NCBI GenBank assembly: GCA_012934845.2
Contig: WNNJ02000983.1
Coordinates: 62,001 to 126,000 of the forward strand
DNA: 64,000 nt
DNA from: Pomphorhynchus laevis
Lineage: Eukaryota; Acanthocephala; Palaeacanthocephala; Echinorhynchida; Pomphorhynchidae
Reading direction: 5' to 3'
Below, piece after piece: positions 1 through 10,962 of this stretch. Below the pieces are notes generated by a model. It had not been told where the DNA came from. It did not search any database and worked only from the letters and a program-made list of their open reading frames with translations. How positions within the stretch are numbered: the first letter of the stretch is position 1; every line of letters begins with the position of its first letter. The position numbers were made by a program, and so were the translations under genes.

Positions 1-232
1 TATACTTGAATGCTTGGGCGATCAATCGGTTTCCGACTTTTTTAACTGAATTACTGTACTTATTTCAATATTAGTTACCAAAAAATATGAGTACGAACAA
101 GCGTGTAAGAGGAACAAAGGATTGTGAAAAACAGTTTTCCAGACGAATTTCTAGAAGAAAAAATGGAAAAAGACAAAATACAGGTAAATGCTGGTCTTAA
201 ATCGCCTATTCCAAAGGTTAGTAAGTTTTTAA

Positions 233-784
233 TTGTTGCTAGGGATGTGGAAGTACTTGCCCCATCCCAAAACTAAAAAGTTGATCATTATAAAGATCAA
301 AATGCCTACGGAAAGGCATTTATTGTTTAACTTCTTCCTACGGCCGTTTACAGAGCAACTACCAAACAGAGTCATTTTTAACTCGGTAAAACTATACGAA
401 ACTGAATTAAAGATATCGTTTACGACCTCAGATCTCTTAAAGGGGTATGATAAATACTTCGAATCTTCACTGTCAGAGTATGGATCCATATACTCTAAAC
501 CCATACTTGCCACGCTAAAAGTATCTAACGTCCTATGTCAAATGGAGGAGAATGATGTCGAATTGCTAAACGAAACATATAAAATATCGACCTACCGTTC
601 AATAATAGGCAAGAGCGGATATCCAATACCAGTTGGATTTTGTTCCGCTTCCCTAGAGCAGGCTGAACTGCTGGCTAATTCAGTTTGTAATCCCTTCATG
701 GGATTTAATCTCATATTTACTATCATCGACAAAGAAGAGTTCACATATCCGCACTGCAGCCGGTGCCATAAATGGGGGCACTAG
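233..784 (+). pseudogene. LINE A ORF1, gag-like RNA-binding protein with zinc knuckle
   Basis: The readable stretch runs from about residue HLLFNFFLRPF through NPFMGFNLIFTIIDKE to a zinc knuckle beginning CSRCHKWGH, where a stop interrupts it; knuckle residues continue past the stop to about 900. The - strand ORF at 19895-20368 shares the NPFMGYNLKF and YPHCNNCHKWGHWASTC segments, so the reading frame is real. Such ORF1 proteins coat element RNA. An upstream start region near 87 (MSTNKRVRGTK) is out of frame with this part. Confidence 0.75.
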
Positions 785-1169
785 GCTTCCAGCTGCAGTT
801 AGCCAACGACATGTGGGGTGTGCGGTTCCCTCAGTGCCTGGCTATGTTGACAGGAGAAAAATGTGTGGCCCCTCCATTGTGATCTAACTGTGGGGGAGCC
901 ATCCTGCATGGGGCAGAAAATGCAGCCATTTTAAATTATATCGAAGTGGATTTAACAAGTCTGCTGCCATCATCCAAGAAGAGGGGGTTTCTGATCATCC
1001 CATCCCCCTATCAATATTGCCAATCTCCTGAAGAGTAAGAAGATAAGGGGAAATGAAGACGCTACCCATGGGCAAGTACCTACCGCGGATGCTTCTAGTG
1101 ACGGAAGGGAAACCTTCCCGTTTCTAGCTCTGTCTAGGTAAGCAATCCCCATCCAACTAATTCAACACA

Positions 1170-1713
1170 ATGCAGAGTACTCGTAAGCCTTTTTCATTGA
1201 ATATCATTCAGTGGAATTCGGGAGGTGCTTCTGCCTTTAGACTTTTATCTGGTAGAGATGCAGATGTTATAGTGCTATAGGAGACGCGGTCTATCCGTCT
1301 TCTCCAGGACGTTACTCGATTTATTCCAAAGCATATCTGTTCCCACTATACTTCGTACATAATCCTCCTCACTCCTCTTCATCCTAAAGACTTTTGACCT
1401 TAGTTAAGTGATCCTTAGGGTCCTCCCTGCTATTAAACTATTCATGTTCAGTAAAAACGGTAAACGCCTCAGTCTAGCCAATGTCTACATTTGTCCAAGG
1501 GAAATTCACAAGAACCGTGTCACCCTGGATAGTATTATCGACAGCGGCTACGACATGATACTTGGGGATTTCAACGACAGAACTGGTCGTTGGATTAATG
1601 CAGCACTTCGCAGAGCTAGGAACAGTTATCTTATTCACAAACCACCTTCCCCTACCTTTCATTGCATATCAACAAATTCAAACCTCGACATTTTACTGCT
1701 TCACTCGATGTGA
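1170..1713 (+). pseudogene. LINE A APE-type endonuclease domain, broken
   Basis: The ATG at 1170 begins a region reading NIIQWNSGGA, the usual first strand of an APE-like endonuclease. A second frame at 1408-1713 contains LANVYICP and MILGDFNDRTGRW, the conserved YxxP and GDFN motifs. An early stop and at least one frameshift separate them, so no active nuclease is made. This domain nicks target DNA in non-LTR retrotransposition. Confidence 0.75.
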
Positions 1714-2389
1714 TTGTTAAAACCCCTCTGCACGGAGCAGTCGCGCAAGCAATTGTCCACCTCTCATGACCTAATTCGTTGGAGAATTGAGAAAGATACG
1801 TTGCTTCGAAGGAGGTTACACTTTAATCCGATCAGAGTAGTTTTCTTTCAAGCAGCTATCAACTCTTTCCAGAATAGGAAATGATTTTCTGACCGAATTT
1901 AATACCTACCTTTTTTCGCAAGCTACCGCGATTTTATCGACTACCTATAAAGGTCGTATATACAATCCCACTCCAACGAAACTCAAGGTCCAAGCGAAAC
2001 TGCTTAACTAATTTCTCTGTTTCCGCAAGACAGGCTCTCTCGAATGAATACTGGAGCACTAGATATAGGTTCCAGCTGAGTAGGGATAGGACGAGTATTG
2101 CTCGCCTTAATCCTTCTCAGTCTTCCTTTTGGAAGATTTTCAAGAAGGAGAAGTTTGTTTGCTGGAAGGATAGAGCATTGGGTTGGATAGGGAATGTAGG
2201 CCTTGATAAAGTTTAGAGGAGTCACTAGTCCTACACAACTATGGAGCAACTAAATCACCTCAACCAATCTCGCCTTGGTGTAACTTCAGGAGTAGAGATC
2301 TATCTGTTACGGATATCCTTAACTCCTGGGGTCCACTCCCGGGCACCTCCAAGTTCGTCGCTCCACTTTCTTCTCAGGTCTGTCAGCTT

Positions 2390-3340
2390 TTGACAGCTGA
2401 TCAGAGAAGAGAGGTGGCCGTCACAATGCTTTTAGCCTCCCCATCCGATGTAGCAGGCATCAATATTAGTAAGCGTGTTTTATTCCTAAGAAAAAATCCT
2501 GCTCATGCCCTAAAGATCTGCGACCTATTTCGATTCAAAATGCCCTCGTATCGATCTACAAAAAGCGCTTGCGCGTAAAATTCGCGATTATTTAAGTAGG
2601 CGTAATTTGATTCCTACAGGTTTCCATGGGTTCGTCAAAGGTCGCTCGGTCCATTCAGCAGTAGGTGAAGTGCATCAGTTCTGTCGGGAGAATATCCATC
2701 GTCTAGTTGTGGCTGTTTTCCTTGACTTTTCTGCTGCATTTGACCGCATCTCCATTCCTTTTGTGATCTCTTCTCTCAGGTCCCTCGGGTTGCCTGCGAG
2801 GATTGTGAACAGAGTGGAGATCATGCTGTATACCAAGCGATTTTACTATGAAGACCACCATGATGCGCGTCAGTTCTACGGGTGTGCCTCAAGATTCCCC
2901 ACTTTCTCCTATCTTATACCGTGCTGCCTCCATTAACCTATTCAAAATATTTAAACGCGAACAACGTCTAGTGGTATATGCTGATGATACCTCAGCACTG
3001 TACTCTGGACGCAGGTGCAAATACGTAGTCCCGGACATCAGCCGTTTCTTTTTAAGATTAAAATACCAGCTTACCCAATCAAATCTTATTTTAAGCTCTG
3101 CTAAATCGCAGGTGGTTGTCTTTCATGGCGACCCCAGCAACAAAACCAAAAACTTAAGAGACTAGCACTCTCTGCGCTCTCCTCCATATTTGCCTCTGAA
3201 CCATTCCCCACCTTTATAAGTCGAGTAAAATACCTGGGGTTCACCGTTACGGTGAACTGGTCGGCAAAAGCTGACCTGGATCGATTCAAACGTATCCTGA
3301 AGAAAGCTAGGTGGGCCCTGAAAGGACTTAACATCTGTCA
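2390..3340 (+). pseudogene. LINE A reverse transcriptase domain, broken
   Basis: Successive frames give GFHGFVKGRSVHSAV, AVFLDFSAAFDRISIPF, TGVPQDSPLSPILY and LVVYADDTSALYSG, which are RT motifs in canonical order including the YADD catalytic box. A stop after about 2578 and a frame change near 2850-2936 show decay. The copy at 51.05-51.9 kb starts with the same HRKEVAITMLLATPSD-type segment (here RREVAVTMLLASPSD). Confidence 0.85.
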
Positions 3341-3589
3341 TTGAAAGGGAAAACCCAGGTGCGCCTCTGGGGCGCTTGGGCTATCTCGGGATTAGTCTTC
3401 TTTTCGAGAGGACGCGTCCCTGAGCAAGACTAAGGTTTCTTAAGCTTCTAGTCTCTCGTTTACCCAGCATAGTCCGTCTCGATTGGATTCTTCGGGGGGG
3501 GTGAAAGACCCCGGGTGGTTCAGTTGAAAGGCGGCGTGTTGGATTGGTTGGTGGGCTCAGATCCCCATGGACCTGTGGCCGTAAGAAAA

Positions 3590-3890
3590 TGTATCAAGAA
3601 GACTATTATGGTTGAGTACAAAATTTTTTGGTTGTTATTGACTATTGACTGTTCTGTTTTGTATGCCTCATTTAACCTTTTGGATTTTTAAGAAAACCTT
3701 TATTATTAACAAAATGTTTCCACCACCCACCAAATTTTATTATTAGTTTCTATACGAATTGTTCACCGGACAGAAAACCGTAAGCTGCCTGGTGCTTACA
3801 AATTGTTCACCGGACAGCAAATCTCAAGCTGTCAAGTGCATTTACAATTGTGAATAGTAAAAAGACATACTTTATACGCCAAATTACATA
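3590..3890. other. Noncoding stretch between LINE A and LINE C
   Basis: No ORF of note. It holds a degenerate tandem pair (see 3756-3845) and otherwise AT-rich sequence. Confidence 0.5.
3756..3845. repeat. Two-copy tandem repeat, about 44 bp period
   Basis: The motif AATTGTTCACCGGACAG occurs at 3757 and 3800, each followed by a diverged AAGCTG...GTGC segment. It lies just upstream of the LINE C ORF1 and may be part of that element's 5' region. Confidence 0.7.
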
Positions 3891-4069
3891 ATTTATATGT
3901 TCGTGTTGTTCGTGATAGTGGAACAAAGACTTATAATCGTCAAGTAATACATACCACTGCAGCATGTACTATCTCGGGTAGTGCATCTCCCTACCAAAAT
4001 AAAAGTGATAGACAACAAAACATTGATAGAAGTTATAATATTATTCTCAGCGGAATCCCATAATCAACC

Positions 4070-4429
4070 GTGGAAAATTCCCGAGAACGATTAAATCACG
4101 ATGTTAATATATTACGCCACATTTTTTCTCAGCTTGTGCAAAAAGGTGATAAGGAGATTGCAAGTTGTTTGAACGTACGCAAGGTATTTAGATTGGGAAA
4201 GAAATTAACTGATAGGCCTCGATTATTAAAGGTCGTAATGAAATTTATTGATCATGCAAATATCTTATTAAAGGGTGGATATCGATTGAAGGGAACCAAT
4301 ACACGTATTCTTCGCGATTTCGCATTAGAGGACTGTATAAATCTTAGGAAAGCAAATGAAGAATTAAGAAGTCGTTTAGATAGTGGTGAAGTAAACATTT
4401 GTGTTCGAAATTTTCGCGTCGTGAAATGA
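4070..4429 (+). pseudogene. LINE C ORF1 C-terminal part (nucleic-acid binding, L1/CR1 ORF1-like)
   Basis: A 119-residue frame contains RKVFRLGKKLTDRPRLLKVV, then LLKGGYRLKG, ILRDFALEDCINLRKANEEL and a final EVNICVRNFRVV. This is the pattern of LINE ORF1 proteins (RxGK...RP..V.F, then a D-x3-ED run and GE...R...V near the end). A stop lies just upstream and the region 3960-4069 probably encodes the N-terminal part. It is followed within 60 bp by the endonuclease start. Confidence 0.65.
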
Positions 4430-5223
4430 CAGCCGACAGTTCCATGGGTTCCGATGAAGCATTTATGAGCAAACTAACAACGAATTTTTACAATGTGGTC
4501 AAATTTTAGATCCCGATAGTGTCTTCTTCAAACAGTAGCATTTGTTTCACGGCAATTGGCGTACTTTGCTAGCCCAGGTCGTAGAACTTAAGCAGCATAT
4601 TCTGTCACATTCGTACGATATTTTCTGTATAACTAAATCCTTGTTACATATTCATGTTACAGATACCCTTATTAACATTCCAGGTTATTGACTACTGTCA
4701 AGCTGATCGAATATCGGGTAAGCGTGGAGGTTGAGTAGCTGCGTACGTTCGCAACAATTTCATTATATCAAATATATTATCTTAATGTGGTGAGTATGGA
4801 TCGTTTGAGAGATTGCGCTTTTATGCTAACTGTGAGTCTGTCAGTATTATAATATTAGCGTTCTTTATTGGTCACCATCAGTTTCAATAAATTTTGATTA
4901 TTGACTACTTTATGAGGTCATAGTGAACTTAACAAGTATCCTCTAAGTGTAAGTTTAGAGTTTTGAATTTAAGTTTTTGTTAGAGTAATTATGAGAAAGT
5001 ATTTAAAAGTCAATGGTCGAAGGTAAGAACTGAAGAAATTTTAATTTTTGGTAAGCTTAATCCACTTCGTGTGATAGGTAAAAATAAGGAACTACTTATT
5101 CAGATTTTGGATAATCTAATGAACATTTCAGAAGCATTCGCTCCTGCACGTGCAGCTTATTCACAATCGAAATTTCCCGTTTGGTTTGATTTAAAATAAA
5201 AGATTTATTTCAACGTGGCAAAT

Positions 5224-5239
5224 GCGTGCCAGCGCACGC
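5224..5239 (-). repeat. 3'-terminal hairpin of LINE B
   Basis: GCGTGC-CAGC-GCACGC forms a 6-bp stem with a 4-nt loop about 30 bp from the 3' end. The same position holds GCGTGC-GCCA-GCACGC at 23475-23490 and shorter GCGTG/CACGC stems at 13972-13988 and 58331-58346. By analogy with CR1/L2 LINEs it is likely the site recognised by the element's RT. Confidence 0.7.
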
Positions 5240-5819
5240 TTACATGGCCAAAACAAAACAACAATGTAAATCATGTGTCGAGAAGGTGTGAACGGAGAAG
5301 GTGTTTGAATGTGATAAAGGAGGGAGCGCGGCGGACGTCGAGAGGTAGTTGATTCCAGGCGAGTGAGGCGGCGACGAGGAAGGATCAGAGACCATGCTTG
5401 TTAGGGTAATTGGGAACGTGGAGTAAGATGGTATGACGGGAACGCAGCGATAGCGAGGTGGGGCGAGTGTCGTCTAAGAAAGGAATTTTGATGAACGATG
5501 GGGAGCCGACAGCGATGAGACTAAAAGTTACGAGAAGAAGGCGAAGTTTGATGCGGATGTGGATTGTGGGCCAGGAGAGTTAGGCAAGATATATGGATTG
5601 TGGTCGAAGCGACGGAGACGAAAGAGCACTCGAACGGCGGAGTTGATTATTCATTGTAGGGGTAGGATGATGGATTTTGGAGAATTGGCGAAAAGGCTAA
5701 GGCAGTAACCGATTTTAGGGAAAATAAGCGATGAAAGAAGAGACATACAAGAAAGGAAGTCGATAAGGGGGCGGATACGGCGGATGTCACGGAGAATTAA
5801 GTTAGACGAGCGGACCTTG

Positions 5820-6851
5820 TCACGGACAAAGGGTTTTAGGGAAAGGTGATAATCGAAATGGAAGCCTAAGAAAGTGAGATTGTGTACTATGGGGATGATT
5901 GACGAGGCAAAAAATAGGGTGAGGAGATATGTTAGGTTGACTGGGGAGGATCCACATTATTTTGGACTTGTCTGAGTTTAGAACGAGACGAAAATGGGAG
6001 AGACGTTTGTAGATAGAAGAAAGGCAGTTAAAGGCAGAAATTGCGATATCGTGTATGCGATTATGTAGGGCTTTGCTGCGAGAAATGAGTAGGTCGTTGT
6101 AAACTTTTATGCAGGCGATTTCTGTGGAGTGATTAGAGCGGAAATTGGATTGGTAAGGAGGGTACAGATTGGATAAAGAAAGATAAAGATTGATCTGTAT
6201 TAAGATTATGCGTTTTAAGAGCTTAGAAAAAAGTAGAAGGGAGTGAAATGGGACGATAGCTAGAAGGAAGTGAGGGGTCGAGCGATTGTTTCTTAAGGAG
6301 GGGACGAACGATACGACTGCGGATGGACGAGTTAAACAAGGTTGTGAGAAAAGGGGATATCGATGAGCATATGCATTAAAGTATGTGGTTAGGCAGGGGA
6401 TCGGCAGGTGAGGTTTAGCTAGGCAAGGGCATGAGAACAGATGAGACTTCGGAAGGTGAGACTGGGAGAAGATAAAAGAGTTTCGGAAGGATGAGCCTAT
6501 TCGGGGCAGAGTGGGATAGGATGGAGACCGGGGTGTGAGAGAGCAACGTGGATACTTTAGCCTGGAAAATGATGAATAATCATGGGGATTGATGTTGCAC
6601 GGCGAAGAGGGGTGAGCAAGGATTGAGTTAAAAGTATGCCATAGAGTCTTAGAGTTGAATGAAGTGATGATTTTATGCTGCCAGAAGGAGTTGCATTTGG
6701 TACGTAGTAGGTTGAAATGAGACCGGCGATGAGCAAGATAGGTATCACAGAAAGACGGAGTGATCGAGCGGAAATCATGTCTGAGAGAGCAAAGATAGAC
6801 TCGAAAAGCATGACGGAGTCGACGCTCTGTCATGACGACGCTCCGACTCAC
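5820..6851 (-). pseudogene. LINE B copy 1 RT domain with internal deletion
   Basis: The long frame holds the RT entry region (LYPPYQSNFRSNHSTEIAC, KVYNDLLISRSKAL) and then jumps straight to IHDIAISAFNCLSSIYKRLS and SDKSKIMWILP. The stretch carrying SLDLSSAFDIVDH and QYADDILIY in sister copies (for example 57480-57780) is missing, an in-frame deletion of roughly 300 bp. It therefore cannot encode a working RT. Confidence 0.8.
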
Positions 6852-6863
6852 GCATCCAATGAG

Positions 6864-7838
6864 TCAGTCGACGCATTGGATGTCAAACCATGAAGCACGG
6901 TGCAAGCGACGGTGTGGGTGAGACTTGAAGGGCATGAGAAGATCGAGAATCGATGTGAGTTCAGAGTCGAAAATAAATGCGAGATCGTGAAGAGAGGAAT
7001 ATGTTTTTGTCGGATAGGATAGAGACGATTCGAGTAAGGTAGAGCGGAGAAGGGAGAGGTCAAGATTTTTCCAAGGGCGACGTAGGAATGTAGGTGTGTA
7101 AGAAGTTGGGTGGTTGTGAGTGAGATCAAGAGTGACGAGAAAGTGATCGGATAGACCATGATCGAAAATGGACAGTGAGGTGTAGGCAGCAAAATGATCG
7201 TGGACAGCGATGATGTCGAGTTCCCCACCAAGGATATGTGTGGTTACAGTAGAGATGGGTTTGTAGTTACTGTTTGATATAATGTTGATGAACTGGATGG
7301 ACGGTGGATGAGGGGCGGTCAAGGCGCATGTTGTAATCGTCAAGAACGATTGAAGGGATTGAGGACAAAGAACAGTGGGACAGAAGGTCAGCGAGTTCGG
7401 TAAAAAATAAGGAGGTAGGAGCTGATGAACAAAGACGGTATACAATTGCGAGATCTAGAGTGATCGGGTTATAAGAGTGATCAGTTCAAAAGAGCAAGGA
7501 CTGAAAGGGGAAGTGATTTTGCGAATAGACGCTTGGTGACGGGCGAATGCGACTATACTGCCATGATTAGAGAATTTAGAAGGGGATTTGCTTAGGGGGC
7601 GAGCGGATTCGACTAGTGAGCAACCGGCAGAGAGCAAACGGCAGATGAAAATGTCGTCAGAATCGAAGTGCCAGGATTCGGTAGGGCAGAAGAGATCGAT
7701 GGATTGCTTTGTGAAAAGGTTGAGGATGCGATCGGATTTATTGAGAATATATCTAGTGTTGAGGAGGCCGAAGCGGAAACCGTGTGTTGTGGTTATAGGG
7801 GCTGGTGGAGAAGACACATAGTGGAGATGGAGCGCCAT
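6864..7838 (-). pseudogene. LINE B copy 1 APE endonuclease
   Basis: Overlapping frames give RFGLLNTRYILNKSDRIL, DLFCPTESWHFDSDDIF, a HGSIVAFARHQ segment, then HILGGELDIIAVHDHF and GLSDHFLVTLDLTH. These match the order of APE motifs in CR1-type ORF2. The frame changes near 7455 and 7231. Function in the family is target-site nicking. Confidence 0.8.
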
Positions 7839-7852
7839 CGAATTTTTGGCCG

Positions 7853-8813
7853 GGTCTTGACAACTTGAAAATTTCCGTCGATGTTTCGAATGTAGAGAGA
7901 TGTTTCGCCGTTTTCCTCTCGACAGCGTTTTTCAATGCGGGCAGATGAGAGTTGAGCGATTTCGGAGAGGGTGCGATCGGGGAAATGCGAGTGGCTGAAG
8001 AGGGCGTGAGTTTGAATCGTTGGGAGAGGACAGAAGACGCGTGAGAGTAATGCTTGAAAACAATTTTTATCAAAGGGGGCTGGGAATGATTAGATTGAGA
8101 AGATTTATTTAGGCGGATGAATTCGACAGGAGAGATGTTGATGAAAAAATGATTTATCCGCAGGAACAAGAGACGAGAGGATGTATCTGAATGCGGAAAC
8201 ATCGTGGTCGATACGTGCTTGTGGAGATAAAGAGGTGGAAGGAGTGATATTAGTGACGATGACGCAACGATCGCGAGAAGGAAAGCGTTTCCGTAAAGGA
8301 GAACGAGTAACGTGAGTGTGTGAGATCACGATAGGAGAGTTGGGAGTTGAAGATATCAAGGGAGTAGGTTTAACAGCGGAAGACAAAGAGGATTTGGATA
8401 ATATAGAGGGTGGTGAGCGATGTGAGGAAAGGTTATGAGTGGAAGGATTGTGGAGGTGATTTTGATTGAGGGATGTAGGTTATTGAGAAACGAGACAGAA
8501 GGGAAGATACGGGGGTGTCGGGAAGTGAATACATGGGATTAGAAGTGTATGTGATGACATGATCAGTGGGTTGACAAAGGATATCAGAAACGACTGGGGT
8601 GGTTTGAGTGGACACGTTGGAGGTTGATATGTTCTTATGGGAGAGGTCGCGTATGAGTTTGTTGACACAAACACCGCATAAAAAGTCTTCTTTAGACTTA
8701 CTGTTGTCGCATGCGATTGTTGTCCGGACACTGCAGTCGTGTGTCGAGCACTGTACTTGTAGTTGAGCACAGTTGGTGTCGGCCGTAGCTGTTTTCTTAC
8801 GTCCTCCCATCAA
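7853..8813 (-). pseudogene. LINE B copy 1 ORF1 (CCCC finger plus RNA-binding-like region)
   Basis: The ORF starts MGGRKK and contains CSTHDCSVRT followed by FLCGVCVNKLIRDL, a C-x4-C...C-x2-C arrangement also seen at 18132-17971 and 44256-44083. After a frame change come DRCVIVTNI and SSVLSQRFKL, matched in copy 2 by DRCIVI and SLVLSQRFKL (17280-16950). The second half resembles a small RNA-binding fold, which is inference. Confidence 0.65.
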
Positions 8814-9169
8814 CGTCCTTGGGTGTTTAAACTGTTAAATTTGCTGGATTGATCTGGAACTGGATTGATTGTATAAGTAGCTTTAATCAAGAATTAGTTT
8901 AACCAGTTTGATTAAAATCTGAAGCTTATGTTGAAAACTCGTAATTACCTTTGGTGCATGTCACGTTCAGATTCAAATCTAATTCTTCGTTATAAACTAA
9001 TACGAAACTTATGTACAAGACTAAAACTAGTCTTGTACAAGATATTTGGGAGAAAGATCGATGACTACGACACATTTGTGTCTGCGGAAGGTCTCATAAT
9101 GAAACTCTTTCTAGTGTCGTTGGCAAAGAAGCATTTTTGAGCGTCTTTACTATCACACGGCACTAGCGA

Positions 9170-9475
9170 AGTATGTCAATTCCAACTTCTCAATTTTTCA
9201 TCTACAGACTCCCGGTTTATGTAGTAAATTGTTACATCAAGCCGTGTGACTGGAGTTCGAAAAGGGGATGAGAGATTTGGTCTATGCTGTTGAAGATATT
9301 CAATTTGGGTGCTCACTTTTTAATAGGAGATTTTAACGATGACGGAGGGTCTCGGGTGAGCAATATGCTTGCCCAAGCATGGAAGGTCATATGTCCCCCC
9401 GGAAGGGACATTTATCCGTCGTCGGAATAAATATTGCTCCACATTGAATTTTGCAAAATAAAAATACTAAATTCA
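9170..9475 (+). mobile_element. LINE A-like endonuclease fragment
   Basis: A short frame near 9305-9400 reads AHFLIGDFNDDGG then AQAWKVICPPGRDIYP, comparable with MILGDFNDRTGRWINAALRRA in LINE A copy 1. Stops flank it. Only the tail of the nuclease domain is recognisable. Confidence 0.5.
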
Positions 9476-9601
9476 AAATGAAATGGCAGCAGAATTTGCT
9501 GCCAGATTCTTTAAACGATGGACATAAACTTGTATACTGGTCGTGGAAGGGGGAACTAGTTTTCAAGATTAGATTTTAACCTACACGAGCCGGTATACAA
9601 G
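9366..9601. repeat. Cluster of four hairpins
   Basis: ATGCTTG-CC-CAAGCAT lies near 9366, ATGTCCC...GGGACAT near 9392-9412, TGGCAGCA-GAATT-TGCTGCCA at 9484-9504, and a long imperfect pair CTTGTATACTGG (9529) against CCGGTATACAAG (9590-9601) with extended partial pairing (9529-9550 against 9580-9601). They fall at and beyond the end of the LINE endonuclease fragment. Confidence 0.7.
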
Positions 9602-9870
9602 CATTCAAAAAGGTAATTAATAAAGTAATGATAAATTTAAATAATAAAATTAATTTTACCTTAAATCTTATTTAATGAGATTATAAATTTTAGTATTTAA
9701 ATAATAATTCCATAATAAGTAATTATTTCAATTTTTCGATTGTATAAATGTTTTAGATGATTTTTTTGATGAATTTTATAAACAAAATAAAAAATCAAAT
9801 AATTTATTAATTTTAAATAATGCCATTTTAAAAGTGCAAATAAATTCTTAAGTAATAATTTTTAATTTTT
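9602..9870. other. AT-rich noncoding stretch
   Basis: Very AT-rich sequence with no ORF or clear repeat unit. Confidence 0.6.
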
Positions 9871-10520
9871 TGTTTTTGTACTTGATTTTTTTCTTATTTT
9901 TGAAAGTGTGTGGATTAATTAGTTCTTCATATGCGCTTGACCATAAAAATGTGAGAAAAAGCACGCACTAGAATGAAACACACTCGTGTGATAGGTGAAG
10001 GAAGATAAGGAACTACTTAATCAGATTTTGGATTATATAATGAATATTTAGAAACATTTGGTCCAAAACGTGCAATTTATTCACAATCTAAATTTCCCGC
10101 TTGGTTTGATAAAGATCTGAAGCTTATTTTTTGTTTTTGTACTTGATTTTTTTCTTATTTTTGAAAGTGTGTGGATTAATTAGTTCTTCATATGCGCTTG
10201 ACCTCAAGTGCTTCTAATACCGGACAAGTGTCTCAATCGAATCCTGAAGAAAAGAATAAAAGGAAGCTAGATTGGGACCCCATATTTGGTTAGAGTCGAG
10301 AAGAAAAAAGGACGCGAGAAAGAAGAAATATGTATATAAAACGTTTTTTTACTTTAATAAATCATCAATTATTATATTCGAACAATTAATCAGATAAAAA
10401 TTAAAAATAAAAATGTGAGAAAAAGCACGCACTAGAATGAAACACACTCGCGTGATAGGTGAAGATAAGGAACTACTTAATCAGATTTTGGATTATATAA
10501 TGAATATTTAGAAACATTTG
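9870..10520. repeat. Segmental duplication, second copy interrupted
   Basis: The segment from TTTTTGTTTTTGTACTTGA to ATGCGCTTGACC (9868-9942) recurs at 10127-10202. The adjoining segment ATGTGAGAAAAAGCACGC... with a LINE C linker fragment (9950-10060) recurs at 10412-10520. Between the halves of the second copy lie about 200 extra bp (10203-10404) containing a short unrecognised sequence. Confidence 0.75.
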
Positions 10521-10537
10521 CTTCTAAATAACAAACA

Positions 10538-10573
10538 TTTCACAACACAGATTTCTAAATCTGCGTTGTGAAA
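10538..10573. repeat. 17-bp inverted repeat with 2-nt loop
   Basis: TTTCACAACACAGATTT and AAATCTGCGTTGTGAAA pair with one mismatch (G-T), separated by CT. A third copy of CAACGCAGAT follows directly. Confidence 0.8.
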
Positions 10574-10916
10574 CAACGCAGATGAAGTTAAATATAAGTA
10601 AATGTGTATGATATTAGGTAGCGTTGAGATCGATCATAATTACTACATTGGAGGACATATACTTACTATTTGGGGTGTAATAATACACAAGACACTAACA
10701 ACACGGTTGAATACTGACTTTGTTCGCAGTAAGGCAGTTCGAGCCTTGTATTGCGTCAAAAATTGCTTCTCGAGAATGAATCCTTCTGTCTTTAAACTCA
10801 TTTATTGTTCTTTGGTTCGTCCACATCTTGAGTATTGCATTCAAGCTGTACTTCCATGTACTTAAAAAGAAATTACCGATCATTAATCAGTGCTTCGTCG
10901 CAGGTCTCAAATTTGT

Positions 10917-10962
10917 TTTCATAATTCGTATTCGTATGAATATACGAATACGAATTATGAAA
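10917..10962. repeat. 21-bp inverted repeat with 4-nt loop
   Basis: Perfect arms built around CATAATTCGTATTCGTAT and its complement flank GAAT. Partial copies of ATACGAATTATGAA continue to about 10985, up to a LINE C fragment. Confidence 0.85.

Larger units (their letters stand above)
1..3590 (+). mobile_element. LINE family A, copy 1 (I/R1-like non-LTR retrotransposon), decayed
   Basis: A + strand non-LTR element carries a CCHC gag-like ORF1 (about 87-900), an APE-type endonuclease (1170-1720) and a reverse transcriptase (about 2390-3340). All three are broken by stops and frameshifts. Related sequence recurs at 50.2-52.3 kb, and a related ORF1 recurs on the - strand at 19.9-20.9 kb, which defines a local family. 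The order of domains, the zinc knuckle in ORF1 and the RT style resemble the I/R1 group; clade assignment is inference. The 5' end may lie outside the window and the 3' end is placed near 3590, where similarity to the copy at 52.3 kb fades. Confidence 0.8.
5197..8905 (-). mobile_element. LINE family B, copy 1 (CR1/L2-like), near full length, decayed
   Basis: On the - strand the order is 5' region (8820-8905), ORF1 (8813 to about 7853), ORF2 endonuclease (7838-6864), RT (6851-5820), 3'UTR with hairpin (5239-5224) and A/T-rich tail at 5197. Frames shift several times and the middle of RT is deleted. It is inserted into LINE C. Six other copies or fragments occur in this window. Assignment to the CR1/L2 group is by motif style (TESWHFDSDD, LGDFNI, SLDLSSAFDIVDH, QYADDILIY in the family). 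Confidence 0.88.
3890..9050 (+). mobile_element. LINE family C, copy 1 (jockey/CR1-like), split by a nested LINE B
   Basis: The ORF1 (4070-4429) and endonuclease start (about 4560-5200) lie left of the LINE B copy at about 5197-8905. The same element resumes at 8906 with TTAAAATCTGAAGCTTATG..., a segment that directly follows TTCCCGCTTGGTTTGAT in the undivided copy at 10990-11150. A near-identical 12-bp GTTTGATT(T)AAAA borders both sides of LINE B (5184 and 8906), as expected for a target-site duplication. The endonuclease frames contain DIFCITKSLLH and stops, so the copy is dead. LINE C is therefore older here than LINE B copy 1. Confidence 0.75.

Noticed and set aside
7588-7868. + strand frames here as genes
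   Set aside because: They are shadows of the antisense LINE B endonuclease and ORF1.
9529-9601. tRNA gene
   Set aside because: The outer stem is long, but there is no T-arm (GTTCRANNC), no anticodon stem and no B box.
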